64,000 nt of DNA. It comes from a virus. The position numbers were made by a program, and so were the translations under genes. Below are positions 7,647-15,622 of this stretch, in pieces. The stretch is taken from the IMG/VR virus record IMGVR_UViG_3300034073_003178, positions 1 to 64,000 of that record. One strand, 5' to 3'. Numbering within the stretch: position 1 is the stretch's first letter; every line of letters begins with the position of its first letter. Under the pieces are notes generated by a model. The model saw nothing but the letters and a program-made list of their open reading frames with translations. It did no database searches and was not told the origin of the DNA.

Positions 7647-8276
7647 TTATTTTTTCCAGGCAAAACCAATTCCCCAATCTTCAGGGCAGTTGACCTCAAT
7701 ATTCCACTTTGTTTTATCTAAAGAATTTATAAAATTATAAGGCCCAGGATGGCATGAAACATCATGAAATCCTACTATGCCATCATCAGAAAGAAGGTTT
7801 GTATATTCCCAATCTCTTAGTACTTGGTTGATACTATGCCATCCATCAATAAAAATAAAATCAAATTTTTCTACACCCAATTCTTTAAACTTTAAAACAT
7901 TTTCTTGATAGTTTGAACTATCATTTACTATGGTGTAAATATTTTTTTCCGAATCATTTAAAAATGATCTATCTTCAACATCTAGACCAATGTAAAAAGT
8001 TTCTTGTTTTTTACTGTTGAAGAATACATATGCAAACGATTCCTCAGCATTTCTTCCTATACCAATTTCAAGAATAGATTTTGCATTTTCTCTAACTTTC
8101 ATAAACTGTTGCAAAAGAGCAAATCTATTGCAATAGGTAACTTCTTTTGGATAGATTGCTTCACCATATTCATTAAAAGTATGACCATATCCAAGAGGAT
8201 GTGGAACACCACCATCAGCATCATCAAAATCAGTTCCAGTTCTAATATCTCTAATTAAATCAGTTTCCCACTTCAT
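7647..8276 (-). CDS. Class I SAM-dependent methyltransferase (Methyltransf_24-like)
   Basis: A 209-residue protein with a Rossmann methyltransferase pattern: ILEIGIGR (SAM-binding motif I, about residue 68), YIGLDVEDR (acidic residue after strand 2), FDFIFIDGWHS and LSDDGIVGFHD. The IDGxH/GFHD pattern is typical of sugar O-methyltransferases of the CmcI/Methyltransf_24 type, which bind a metal through such Asp and His residues. A sugar hydroxyl is the most likely substrate given the neighbours. Its ribosome-binding GGAG is formed by the end of the GDPD-like gene. AT-rich like its neighbours. Confidence 0.7.
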   Translation of the reverse strand: MKWETDLIRDIRTGTDFDDADGGVPHPLGYGHTFNEYGEAIYPKEVTYCNRFALLQQFMKVRENAKSILEIGIGRNAEESFAYVFFNSKKQETFYIGLDVEDRSFLNDSEKNIYTIVNDSSNYQENVLKFKELGVEKFDFIFIDGWHSINQVLRDWEYTNLLSDDGIVGFHDVSCHPGPYNFINSLDKTKWNIEVNCPEDWGIGFAWKK

Positions 8277-8279
8277 TGT

Positions 8280-8750
8280 TCAACTCCAATTGTTCTTATA
8301 AAATAATGGTTTGTCTGTGCAGATGCCATAACTTCTTTCTATATATTCTGGATTTGAAAGGTATAAATCAGTATTTTCTGGTAAAACAATAACTGATTTA
8401 GAAAAGGGAATTTCCCCCACCAAAACCCATCCAATTCCTTTACTAGTCAAAGTATATTTGTCTACATCATGCCAAAAATAATGAAAATTTATTGGAGCAC
8501 TTGATAATTTTTCAAGTGCTTCTCTATTTTTACAATGAATCCAAAGTACATCTTTATACTTTCTTAACCATTCCATAGTGATAAAATATTGGGGACGATC
8601 ATGCCCAAGATAGCATTGATCATCCCCAATAACCCATAAATCAATTTCAACATCAAATCCTTCAGAGATTGCTTCTTCAATATACTCAGTACTATTTTCT
8701 CTGAGTGGATTTGGTTCAGTTAAATTTCCCCGATGTGCAATAATTTTCAT
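8280..8750 (-). CDS. Glycerophosphodiester phosphodiesterase-like protein
   Basis: A 156-residue protein with the hallmarks of GDPD/PLC-like phosphodiesterases: IAHRGN at residues 4-9, ENSTEYIEEAI, FDVEIDLW (metal-binding Glu and Asp) and YLGHDRPQ (second catalytic His). It is much shorter than cellular GDPDs (about 250 aa) and lacks an obvious full C-terminal barrel, but keeps both histidines. In a glycan operon it might hydrolyse a phosphodiester in a glycerol- or sugar-phosphate polymer, or act on a lipid carrier; this is inference. Only 3 bases separate its stop from the next ATG. Confidence 0.65.
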   Translation of the reverse strand: MKIIAHRGNLTEPNPLRENSTEYIEEAISEGFDVEIDLWVIGDDQCYLGHDRPQYFITMEWLRKYKDVLWIHCKNREALEKLSSAPINFHYFWHDVDKYTLTSKGIGWVLVGEIPFSKSVIVLPENTDLYLSNPEYIERSYGICTDKPLFYKNNWS

Positions 8751-8758
8751 TTAAATAA

Positions 8759-9526
8759 TCATCCAAATAAAACTCTTCTAAAATCTATGTTATTATTAAT
8801 TCTAACAACAAAATTAAATCTTTTTAAAGGGACATTTGTAACCTTAAGATATTCACTAAGCATGATTTCTGGTTGAAATGGGCAATCATGCAATTTTAGT
8901 AAATTATTATACAGGTTTGAATATATGTCCATTGAAAAAGAAGATCCTAATGCGAATTGATCATTTATTCCTCCACACCAATCCTCACCATCTGGAATGT
9001 AAAGAGCATCTGTCATTTCACTGACATCTAATGTTTTACCCTCAAAATCACTATCAAATCTCATTCTTATTACACAATCAAAAAGCATATTGTTTTCAGT
9101 TTCATATTGTCTTTTTAATTCATTCGCTTTAAATATAGAATAATGCATACTTAATGGCCCAATATCTTTTCTTGGGTATATTAATTCATGTGTATCTACA
9201 TTTTTATTGTACCATTTCCTAGTTATTAAAGATTTTGGAGGTAATCTATTGTAGATTAGTTCAAAATCACTCTTTTTTGTATCATAATTTTCTATCAATA
9301 TTTTTTCATAATCAAATAAATCTATAATATTTGGAGATGTTTCTATGATTTTATCTAATTCTTTATGTTGGTATCCAAAAACAGTATTTAAGAATCCATC
9401 AAAATTTTTTATTTTCCAAGTATGAATAAAAATTTTGATATCATCATTTGGTATAATATTTTCAATACTTTTAACTGCTATATGGGGATATCGCACACCA
9501 CCAGAAATACATAATGCTATTTTCAT
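8759..9526 (-). CDS. WavE-like putative glycosyltransferase, copy A
   Basis: A 255-residue protein clearly paralogous to the one at 13132-13845. Shared blocks include KIALCISGGVRYPHI, KIFIHTWKI, the IRMRFDSD motif (about residue 160) and DWCGGINDQFA. The MRxD motif and the overall plan also echo the WavE-like C-terminus of the 1031-aa protein (KMRTD), suggesting a related nucleotide-sugar transferase fold with the acidic residue binding metal. It has no membrane segment. The C-terminus continues with NNNIDFRRVLFG, beyond the end of copy B. Donor and acceptor are unknown. Confidence 0.6.
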   Translation of the reverse strand: MKIALCISGGVRYPHIAVKSIENIIPNDDIKIFIHTWKIKNFDGFLNTVFGYQHKELDKIIETSPNIIDLFDYEKILIENYDTKKSDFELIYNRLPPKSLITRKWYNKNVDTHELIYPRKDIGPLSMHYSIFKANELKRQYETENNMLFDCVIRMRFDSDFEGKTLDVSEMTDALYIPDGEDWCGGINDQFALGSSFSMDIYSNLYNNLLKLHDCPFQPEIMLSEYLKVTNVPLKRFNFVVRINNNIDFRRVLFG

Positions 9527-9596
9527 ATAATGCTTCTATAAAAAGGTTTTCTCATAACATTTAGTTCAGTTAAATTTCTCCAGATGTATAAGAATT

Positions 9597-10802
9597 TTAA
9601 TATTCATTTCTAGTTAATATTAATATCCAACTATTTGGATAAATTCCATTTCCCATGATATGATGAGTATTAATTTTTTTTATTGAATCATAAAACTTAT
9701 TATGCCCATATAGATTGATTTCTTCCATATAAGATTCAAAAGAATCCTCAGAAAGTAAACCTTCAATTATCAATATTCCACCGGGATTTAGATACTTATA
9801 AGCATTTCTAATAATTTTAATTCTAGACCAAAATGTATGATCAGAATCATCTATTAAGATATCAAATTTGGAATTGGATTTTTCAAATGCTTCACAAATT
9901 GATACTTCACTAGTTGCATCCATATAATCATATGAAGTATCTGGAAGATTATCTTCTTTTGCGCTTTGAAGTAAACTACTATCATTATCCCATCCATAAA
10001 GATGAGCATTAGAGAAGTATTCTCTCCAAATTTTCATTGATGAGTTTTTGTATATTCCAATTTCTCCAAAATTAATCTGTTTGTATTTGAATGGAGAAAA
10101 TAGAAGATTATAAAATGATGTGCAATAATTGGAATCTTTTTTAAATGAAAGTGTAGCGATGTATAGATTTACATTTTCCTGATAAAAACCTTGATGATGA
10201 GGTTGCTCGTATTCTTTTCTATACCTACTTGTTAACTTTAGTCCTGAAGATTCTACGATTTTAATTATATTTTCAGGTGAAATAAATTCACCAGGATCTG
10301 GAGATAAGGTGACATCAGTGGAAATAAGTAATCTTCCGTTTGGTTTTAAGACTCTATGAACTTCATCTGCAACATTTTTCCATCCCCAATTTTCAATACC
10401 ATCTCCCCATGTAGGATTGAAACAGTGTACTGAGCAAGAATCAATTATAACATCTACACTCTCCGGTTCCATTTGCTTTAGTTCATATAAAGCATCACCA
10501 AGAACCATTTTTGCTAATCCTTTTGGACACCAATGATCAACACTCATAAGATCTATTCCAGTCACATCATTGCCCCAACTTGCAATGATGTGAGGAATTA
10601 CTCCATTTGCAGATCCTAAGTCAATTACGGTTAAATTATTTTTTCCGATTGACTTGAATTCTTGTAATAATGACACCCATTTGACAATGGCTGCATCCTT
10701 GTCCCAAAATTCTCCCCGAAAACCTTTTTCAGGCCATTTTTCTTTTTTTAGTATATCCTTACAGATAGAAACATCCTTAGATGTAATTAACTTATTGTAC
10801 AT
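9597..10802 (-). CDS. Two-domain SAM-dependent methyltransferase
   Basis: A 401-residue protein that seems to join two class I methyltransferase domains. The N-terminal one has TVIDLGSANGVIPHI (motif I, about residue 60), VTGIDLMS and NVADEVHRVLKPNGRLLIS. The C-terminal one has LYGWDNDSSL, FDILIDDSDHTFWS (about residue 313) and LNPGGILIIEG. The second half resembles sugar O-methyltransferases with a DDxxH metal site. Together they suggest a bifunctional sugar methylase. It starts 11 bases after the RLP stop. Base composition is strongly AT-rich compared with the RLP gene. Confidence 0.68.
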   Translation of the reverse strand: MYNKLITSKDVSICKDILKKEKWPEKGFRGEFWDKDAAIVKWVSLLQEFKSIGKNNLTVIDLGSANGVIPHIIASWGNDVTGIDLMSVDHWCPKGLAKMVLGDALYELKQMEPESVDVIIDSCSVHCFNPTWGDGIENWGWKNVADEVHRVLKPNGRLLISTDVTLSPDPGEFISPENIIKIVESSGLKLTSRYRKEYEQPHHQGFYQENVNLYIATLSFKKDSNYCTSFYNLLFSPFKYKQINFGEIGIYKNSSMKIWREYFSNAHLYGWDNDSSLLQSAKEDNLPDTSYDYMDATSEVSICEAFEKSNSKFDILIDDSDHTFWSRIKIIRNAYKYLNPGGILIIEGLLSEDSFESYMEEINLYGHNKFYDSIKKINTHHIMGNGIYPNSWILILTRNEY

Positions 10803-10813
10803 TTTTTAATAGA

Positions 10814-12052
10814 TCAAAAATCAAGAACCCATTCAGGAAGAGAACCGCCGCCAGTTTCATATCCCCACTTATCTATGGCATCACGAAACTCTTTACCTGG
10901 AGTCTTATCAATTGCCTGACGCATTGCTAAAGCACCCGATAAAGTGCCTCCTGGATGACCATGAACCGCTCCACCACAATTAGCAAGAAAGTCAGTGCCA
11001 AACTTTTCTGCTGTAGTATTTACAATACCAGGATGCATACCACAACTTAGTGCGGGAAGCACATTTCTCTTATGTAGTGTTGCCATTGTCTGACGAAGTT
11101 CATCTTCATCATCACTTAAGTATCCACCCCACATTCCTGCATGAATTGTATCTACACCGCAAAGTCCTGCAAGATCACAGAGAACATCCCAATCAATACC
11201 AAATGCATGTCTCTTATCGGTAAGAATCTTATCACCACTCTTTTGATAATGAACAAATAAAGGTAGATCCATTTTTCTTACAGAATTATAAACTCCTAGA
11301 CCACTCCAGAAGTTAATATGAATACCATTACCACCATTTTCTGCAACAAACTTAGCACGATCAAGAATTGTATGATGATCTCCATTAATACAGAAGCAAT
11401 AGATCACTCCCCTTCCACAATTATTGACAATGTTGGAAATCAATTCTACACGATCCTCAAGACGGCAAAATGAAGGATTGGCAAGAATCTCATCTTCTTT
11501 AATGAAATCAACTCCACCATCCAGAAGTTCTTTGACCATTTCTGATAGAGTTTGTGGAGAAATGCCTGTTTTTGGTTTTACGATTGCCCCAGAAAGTGGT
11601 TTGTCATAGCGATTAACAAACTTACGAATTCCATCAATACCATTCTTAGGCCCTAGGAATTGTGCTTCCACATCGGCAGGAAATTCAAGTTTACGAAGAC
11701 GGCAAACTTTAAATACATCAATATCTAATTGACCTCCCATCAATTGACAAAGAAGATGTGAGATACCATCACCTTCCCAATCAGTATTTACTTTAGGAAA
11801 TCCAATTTTAACTTCCCCTTCAGTCAACTGAGAAAGTTCATTTTCATCAGCATAGATGACACAAGATGAAAGTTCAAAAAGTTCATCATTTTCCCAGCGA
11901 TTACGAACTTTTGGATTCCCTACACTTTGTCCAATTGCGAGATTCCAAGCCGCATCTTTTAATGTGCCAATATTTGAATATGATTCAATATAATAAGTTG
12001 CAATTACACAACGATTTTTTTCATATTCAGTTAGTTCTCTAAAGAATTTCAT
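10814..12052 (-). CDS. RuBisCO-like protein (RLP, type IV-like)
   Basis: A 412-residue protein with the RuBisCO large-subunit architecture. By hand alignment to plant RbcL it keeps K175 and K177 (GAIVKPKTGIS), the carbamylated lysine and metal ligands K201, D203, E204 (GGVDFIKEDE), H327 (TIHAGMWGG), S379 (LPALSCGMH) and the phosphate-binding Gly pair (CGGAVHGHPGG). The H294/R295 region reads VHYQKSGDK (Gln and Lys there) and the loop 6 lysine K334 is missing, so it is unlikely to fix CO2. Known RLPs act as enolases or isomerases of phosphorylated keto-sugars. Its ATG overlaps the cupin stop as ATGA. The gene is visibly less AT-rich than its neighbours. Reaction unknown. Confidence 0.85.
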   Translation of the reverse strand: MKFFRELTEYEKNRCVIATYYIESYSNIGTLKDAAWNLAIGQSVGNPKVRNRWENDELFELSSCVIYADENELSQLTEGEVKIGFPKVNTDWEGDGISHLLCQLMGGQLDIDVFKVCRLRKLEFPADVEAQFLGPKNGIDGIRKFVNRYDKPLSGAIVKPKTGISPQTLSEMVKELLDGGVDFIKEDEILANPSFCRLEDRVELISNIVNNCGRGVIYCFCINGDHHTILDRAKFVAENGGNGIHINFWSGLGVYNSVRKMDLPLFVHYQKSGDKILTDKRHAFGIDWDVLCDLAGLCGVDTIHAGMWGGYLSDDEDELRQTMATLHKRNVLPALSCGMHPGIVNTTAEKFGTDFLANCGGAVHGHPGGTLSGALAMRQAIDKTPGKEFRDAIDKWGYETGGGSLPEWVLDF

Positions 12053-12375
12053 GATTCAACCTCAAATTTATCAGATGGAATAGACGGAATTTTAACTACC
12101 ACTAAGGTACAATCTTCAAGAAAAATTGGATCAGCAACTTCTCCTTTTTCAAATACAAATACATCCCCACTATTTAACTCATTTCCCTGAATGATCATTT
12201 TACCGGAAATAAGAACATTATATTCTATACTTTCCTTATGATAGTGAGGAGACCAATATTCATCCTTTTTATGTTGTAGAATACCAACCTCAAAATCTTT
12301 GGTTTTAAACAGAGATGGTTCAAAATCTCCAATGAACCATCCACGAACATAATCAGTAATTTTTGTTATATTCAT
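12049..12375 (-). CDS. Small cupin-fold protein
   Basis: A 108-residue single cupin domain. The first cupin motif is SPHYHKESIEYNVLISG (two His and Glu) followed by NSGDVFVFEKGE; the usual second-motif His is replaced, so metal binding is uncertain. Small cupins in glycan clusters can act as sugar epimerases, isomerases or binding proteins. It overlaps the nucleotidyltransferase by 23 bases and the RLP by 4, so the three genes are tightly coupled and probably act on one pathway. Confidence 0.72.
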   Translation of the reverse strand: MNITKITDYVRGWFIGDFEPSLFKTKDFEVGILQHKKDEYWSPHYHKESIEYNVLISGKMIIQGNELNSGDVFVFEKGEVADPIFLEDCTLVVVKIPSIPSDKFEVES

Positions 12376-13087
12376 ATTTTTTTAAATAATAATTTAAATC
12401 TTCTGGGACACCGACAGGATTATGTTGCCAAGTTGGGATTTGATGTATTCCAACTTTTCGGCCAAAATGTTTAATCATATAATTGTATGTTGGTCCAACA
12501 TAGTATTCGCCATTAGGTGCTGTATCTTCAAACTGAATCATTTCTTGAGCACTTTCAACAAAGTAAAATCCTTTTCTCCAATAATGAATTCCGTTAAGAG
12601 ATATGTTGCTAATGACCTCCTTCTCTTTCACCTCCAATACTAACCCATCTCTATCAATTTTGCAATAGCTGTTTTTGGGCGTGTCCGTTTCATAGGTGAC
12701 TATGACTCCATCATACTTATAGTATCTTGCCGTTTGCAGAAATAATCCAGAATCCCACCACATTATTTGATCACAATTCGCAATAACCAATTCAGTATTA
12801 TTATTAATTTCAGTTTCAAATAATAATGCACTACATGCTGGTCCTTTTGTAGTCTCATCAACTGTGATTATCTTACAATCTGGAACTATTTTTTTAAGCA
12901 ATTCGTATATTTGAAAATAAAATGAATCTTGCCGAATTACAAAATGATATTTACCATCAAGATTCATAGATTCAATTGCACATTGAATCATTGGTTTACC
13001 TTCAATTTCAATCAGTGGTTTAGGTAGATGGTATTTGTCTCTTGGAAATCTAGTTCCTTCTCCAGCCATCGGTATGACAATGTTCAT
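12353..13087 (-). CDS. Sugar-phosphate nucleotidyltransferase
   Basis: A 244-residue NTP_transferase. The N-terminal IPMAGEGTRF is the nucleotide-binding signature (G-x-G-x-R) and is followed by HLPKPLIEIEGKPMI, the Lys-Pro motif of hexose-1-phosphate nucleotidyltransferases. ELVIANCDQIM supplies the metal-binding Asp. Members make NDP-sugars from NTP and sugar-1-phosphate. A GAGG ribosome-binding site precedes the ATG. It begins the nucleotidyltransferase-cupin-RLP overlap, suggesting that it activates the sugar phosphate made or altered by the other two. The nucleotide and sugar cannot be read from sequence. Confidence 0.8.
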   Translation of the reverse strand: MNIVIPMAGEGTRFPRDKYHLPKPLIEIEGKPMIQCAIESMNLDGKYHFVIRQDSFYFQIYELLKKIVPDCKIITVDETTKGPACSALLFETEINNNTELVIANCDQIMWWDSGLFLQTARYYKYDGVIVTYETDTPKNSYCKIDRDGLVLEVKEKEVISNISLNGIHYWRKGFYFVESAQEMIQFEDTAPNGEYYVGPTYNYMIKHFGRKVGIHQIPTWQHNPVGVPEDLNYYLKKYEYNKNY

Positions 13088-13131
13088 AAAACCTCATTTA
13101 TTTTGTGTAAAATTTAATATCTAATAAAGTC

Positions 13132-13845
13132 TCATCTATTATTAATAACAACTCTAAAATCAAATCTATTTACTGCTATGTTGTACATTTCAAAGTATTT
13201 GCGAAGCATAGTTTCTGGATGATATTGAACATCTCTAATTTTATCAATATGATTATATAAATTAGAATACAAATTCATTGCATCTGAAGATCCTACAGCA
13301 AACTGATCATTAATGCCACCACACCAATCTTCTCCTCTTGGAATATTGATTCCATTTGGAATGTTGTTTAGATGTAATTCATTTCCTCCAAAGTTACTAT
13401 CAAATCTCATTCTAATCACTTTATCAAATATCATATTATTTTCTTTTTCATAATCACATTTTAATTGATTGCTTTTATAAATTGAATAGTGCATACTAAT
13501 TGGTCCAACATCATGCCTTGGAACTATACATGCCCCTTGCTGAAATGGGAGAAGATTTATAGAATTATGAATTGCTTCAAATTCAGAATGCTTAGATTCA
13601 TCATAATCTTCTATTAAAAGTTTTTCGTAATTGTAATGTTCTAAAAAATTAAATTGAGTTTCAAAAATGTTATCTGGTTCTTTACTTTGTAATCCAAAAA
13701 TAGTTTTTAAAAAACTTTCTGTATCTACAATTTTCCAAGTATGAATAAAGATTTTGATACAATCATTAGGAACTATTTTTTTAATACTTTCTAGACCTAT
13801 ATGAGGATATCTTATATTTCCTGAAATGCAAATTGCTACTTTCAT
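13132..13845 (-). CDS. WavE-like putative glycosyltransferase, copy B
   Basis: A 237-residue paralogue of the 8759-9526 protein: KVAICISGNIRYPHI, KIFIHTWKI, IRMRFDSNFGG and GEDWCGGINDQFAVGSS align without difficulty. The second acidic residue of the DSD motif in copy A is Asn here (DSN), which may alter metal binding or donor use. Its ATG overlaps the upstream stop as ATGA. The two copies flank the nucleotidyltransferase-cupin-RLP-methyltransferase block, suggesting an old duplication followed by insertion between them. Confidence 0.6.
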   Translation of the reverse strand: MKVAICISGNIRYPHIGLESIKKIVPNDCIKIFIHTWKIVDTESFLKTIFGLQSKEPDNIFETQFNFLEHYNYEKLLIEDYDESKHSEFEAIHNSINLLPFQQGACIVPRHDVGPISMHYSIYKSNQLKCDYEKENNMIFDKVIRMRFDSNFGGNELHLNNIPNGINIPRGEDWCGGINDQFAVGSSDAMNLYSNLYNHIDKIRDVQYHPETMLRKYFEMYNIAVNRFDFRVVINNR

Positions 13846-14834
13846 TTAAAAATAAAATCTCTTATAAAATTTTTAGATGCTTTAACCAAATATGCGGCAT
13901 TATCTTGATATCCAAAGGTTATTAGATAATCATTTTTATATTCTGCCATTCCTACAGCAAATTCAATTTCTGCATTTATAAAAGAAAATTGTTTAGACAC
14001 TTTTACGATATTCCAATCTTTGTCCCATACAACAAAACGATGACGATAAACTCCATCTTTTCTACCTGCAGGACTTTTTGTAAGATATGTTTCATGAGTT
14101 AAGCAAAATCTATAATCATCTCCAAGAGGAATAATCTGAGAACCACCTCTTAAATCAATAGTTCCAAAATCTTTCCAATCTTTTTTTATAATACTGGTAG
14201 TAGTGTTACTTTCAATGTCATATTTTACGATTTCAGTTCCATTTGTCCATTTTACATAATGATATGGCATGTCAAGAATAGGCATCCAATTCTTATTGCA
14301 ATATTCTTCGTCTGGAGGTGGAGCAGGAATGCGATGTTGATTAATTTCTTTTACACCATTCTCCGTAATTTCTAGTTCGGAAAGTTCCATTCTTCCCGTT
14401 CCAATTGTATCTAAATCTCTTCTCACTCCAGTTATGTAAAGTTTGTCGTTCCAACGGACAATACGACAGTCTTCTAATCCAACAAAATCCCACAACTCTT
14501 TATCTGGGAACTTTGAAGTATCAATATAATGATATTTTTTAATTCTCATATCATCATCCATTTCGCACATAATATTCCATGTGCGGAGATGCATATCATT
14601 TTCTGGATGAATATAAACTAAAGGTCCCCAAGGGTGTTCAAATTTTTTCTTTTCTGAATGATATAGTGTATAATTGATATTTCTGAGATTTACTAAAATC
14701 TTATCTCCATCAATGTAAACCGAAGGATTTGTAAGTGCCGGCCCTTTTAGTTCATTTGATGGAATAATTAAAGGATAAATGCTTCCTCCATTTTGGAGAG
14801 CAATTTTGACGAAGTTCATTTCATCTGCTGTCAT
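13842..14834 (-). CDS. GH130-like beta-propeller glycoside phosphorylase or hydrolase-like protein
   Basis: A 330-residue protein with repeated short beta-rich units expected of a five-bladed propeller. FVGLEDCRIVRW (about residue 116) matches the GxEDPR motif of GH130 mannoside phosphorylases, whose Asp is the proton donor, with Pro changed to Cys. ALTNPSVY, NWMPI and RGGSQIIPL are other typical propeller positions. It may process or bind an oligosaccharide made by the cluster. An alternative start is the ATG at 14819 (MNFVKIAL). It is the first gene after a sigma70-like promoter and is coupled to copy B by ATGA. Confidence 0.62.
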   Translation of the reverse strand: MTADEMNFVKIALQNGGSIYPLIIPSNELKGPALTNPSVYIDGDKILVNLRNINYTLYHSEKKKFEHPWGPLVYIHPENDMHLRTWNIMCEMDDDMRIKKYHYIDTSKFPDKELWDFVGLEDCRIVRWNDKLYITGVRRDLDTIGTGRMELSELEITENGVKEINQHRIPAPPPDEEYCNKNWMPILDMPYHYVKWTNGTEIVKYDIESNTTTSIIKKDWKDFGTIDLRGGSQIIPLGDDYRFCLTHETYLTKSPAGRKDGVYRHRFVVWDKDWNIVKVSKQFSFINAEIEFAVGMAEYKNDYLITFGYQDNAAYLVKASKNFIRDFIFK

Positions 14835-14869
14835 AAAAAATATGAATAATTTTAGATATTTATTTTCCT

Positions 14870-14898
14870 ATTATAGCACGGTTTTAAAATAATGTAGA
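14870..14898 (-). promoter_or_regulatory. Sigma70-like promoter heading the glycan cluster
   Basis: On the minus strand TCTACA (14893-14898, four of six -35 bases), a 17-base spacer, and TATAAT (14870-14875, perfect). The predicted start near 14863 gives a leader of about 28 bases before the ATG at 14834. Its position exactly between the last fibre gene and the first glycan gene supports it. Host-type promoters in T4-like phages normally work early or middle, not late. Confidence 0.5.
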
Positions 14899-15618
14899 AA
14901 ATGAGTATCCAGCAGCAGGAGGCCTCGGGCCGCCAAAAGATGCAACAATCAAAGAATGACGAGCATTAATCGCAGAAGTCGTAGCGTCAAAACCACCAGT
15001 AGGATCTCCTAACACATTAGTTCTAGCAACGGCAATAGAACCGTCAGCACCTGAAGTAGATGTTTGCTCACCAATTTCAGTCATCGCAGTTGGACCAGTT
15101 GTATAATCCTGAGAACTCCAAGTAACTTCCTGACCACCAATACATAACATAATTTCCAAATAATCATCAGGAGTATCAGTTAAAAAACTCCTAGTATATC
15201 CACCAGTAGTCACATTTCCCGATGCACCAGTCGCAAGAGTGTTCACAGAACTTCCTGCTACAGGATTTATAAGGTCTTGTCCCGTGATTCTCACTACATA
15301 ACCAAAAGCAAGGTCGGGAAATTGTTCTCCAGTTACTGCGCCAAATATAAAACTTGGGTTTGTTGCACCCCTTTTAATCCACGCCATTAAACCAGAACCA
15401 ATTGCCTGGTTGTTTGTATTCTCATTTCCAGTTACAAGGGTCCTTTCTATAATCTGCCAATCAGCAGGAAGTGAAGGTGTTGTTGCTCCACGAAATGATA
15501 TACAAGCAACTAAAAGGTCATCAGTTGTTAATCCAGCAGGAGCATTAAGTGTTAGAGAACCATTAGTTGTGGTTGTCTTTGTTGCTACTGTAGATATTGC
15601 TTGATATGCGATTGCCAT
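14884..15618 (-). CDS. Virion structural / fibre-associated protein (244 aa)
   Basis: A Thr/Ser/Gly-rich beta protein. The N-terminus (TTNGSLTLNAPAGLTTDDLL) is typical of phage appendage proteins that share a short beta-sandwich, and the rest continues with IVASFGGPRPPAAG near the end. No enzyme motifs. It is the last gene of the fibre array, 4 bases after the preceding gene. Probably a fibre tip or decoration protein; this rests on composition and position. Confidence 0.55.
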   Translation of the reverse strand: MAIAYQAISTVATKTTTTNGSLTLNAPAGLTTDDLLVACISFRGATTPSLPADWQIIERTLVTGNENTNNQAIGSGLMAWIKRGATNPSFIFGAVTGEQFPDLAFGYVVRITGQDLINPVAGSSVNTLATGASGNVTTGGYTRSFLTDTPDDYLEIMLCIGGQEVTWSSQDYTTGPTAMTEIGEQTSTSGADGSIAVARTNVLGDPTGGFDATTSAINARHSLIVASFGGPRPPAAGYSFSTLF

Positions 15619-15622
15619 AATA

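Noticed and set aside
10814-12052. True CO2-fixing RuBisCO
   Set aside because: The loop 6 lysine is missing and the H294/R295 pair is not seen. No small subunit or phosphoribulokinase is nearby.
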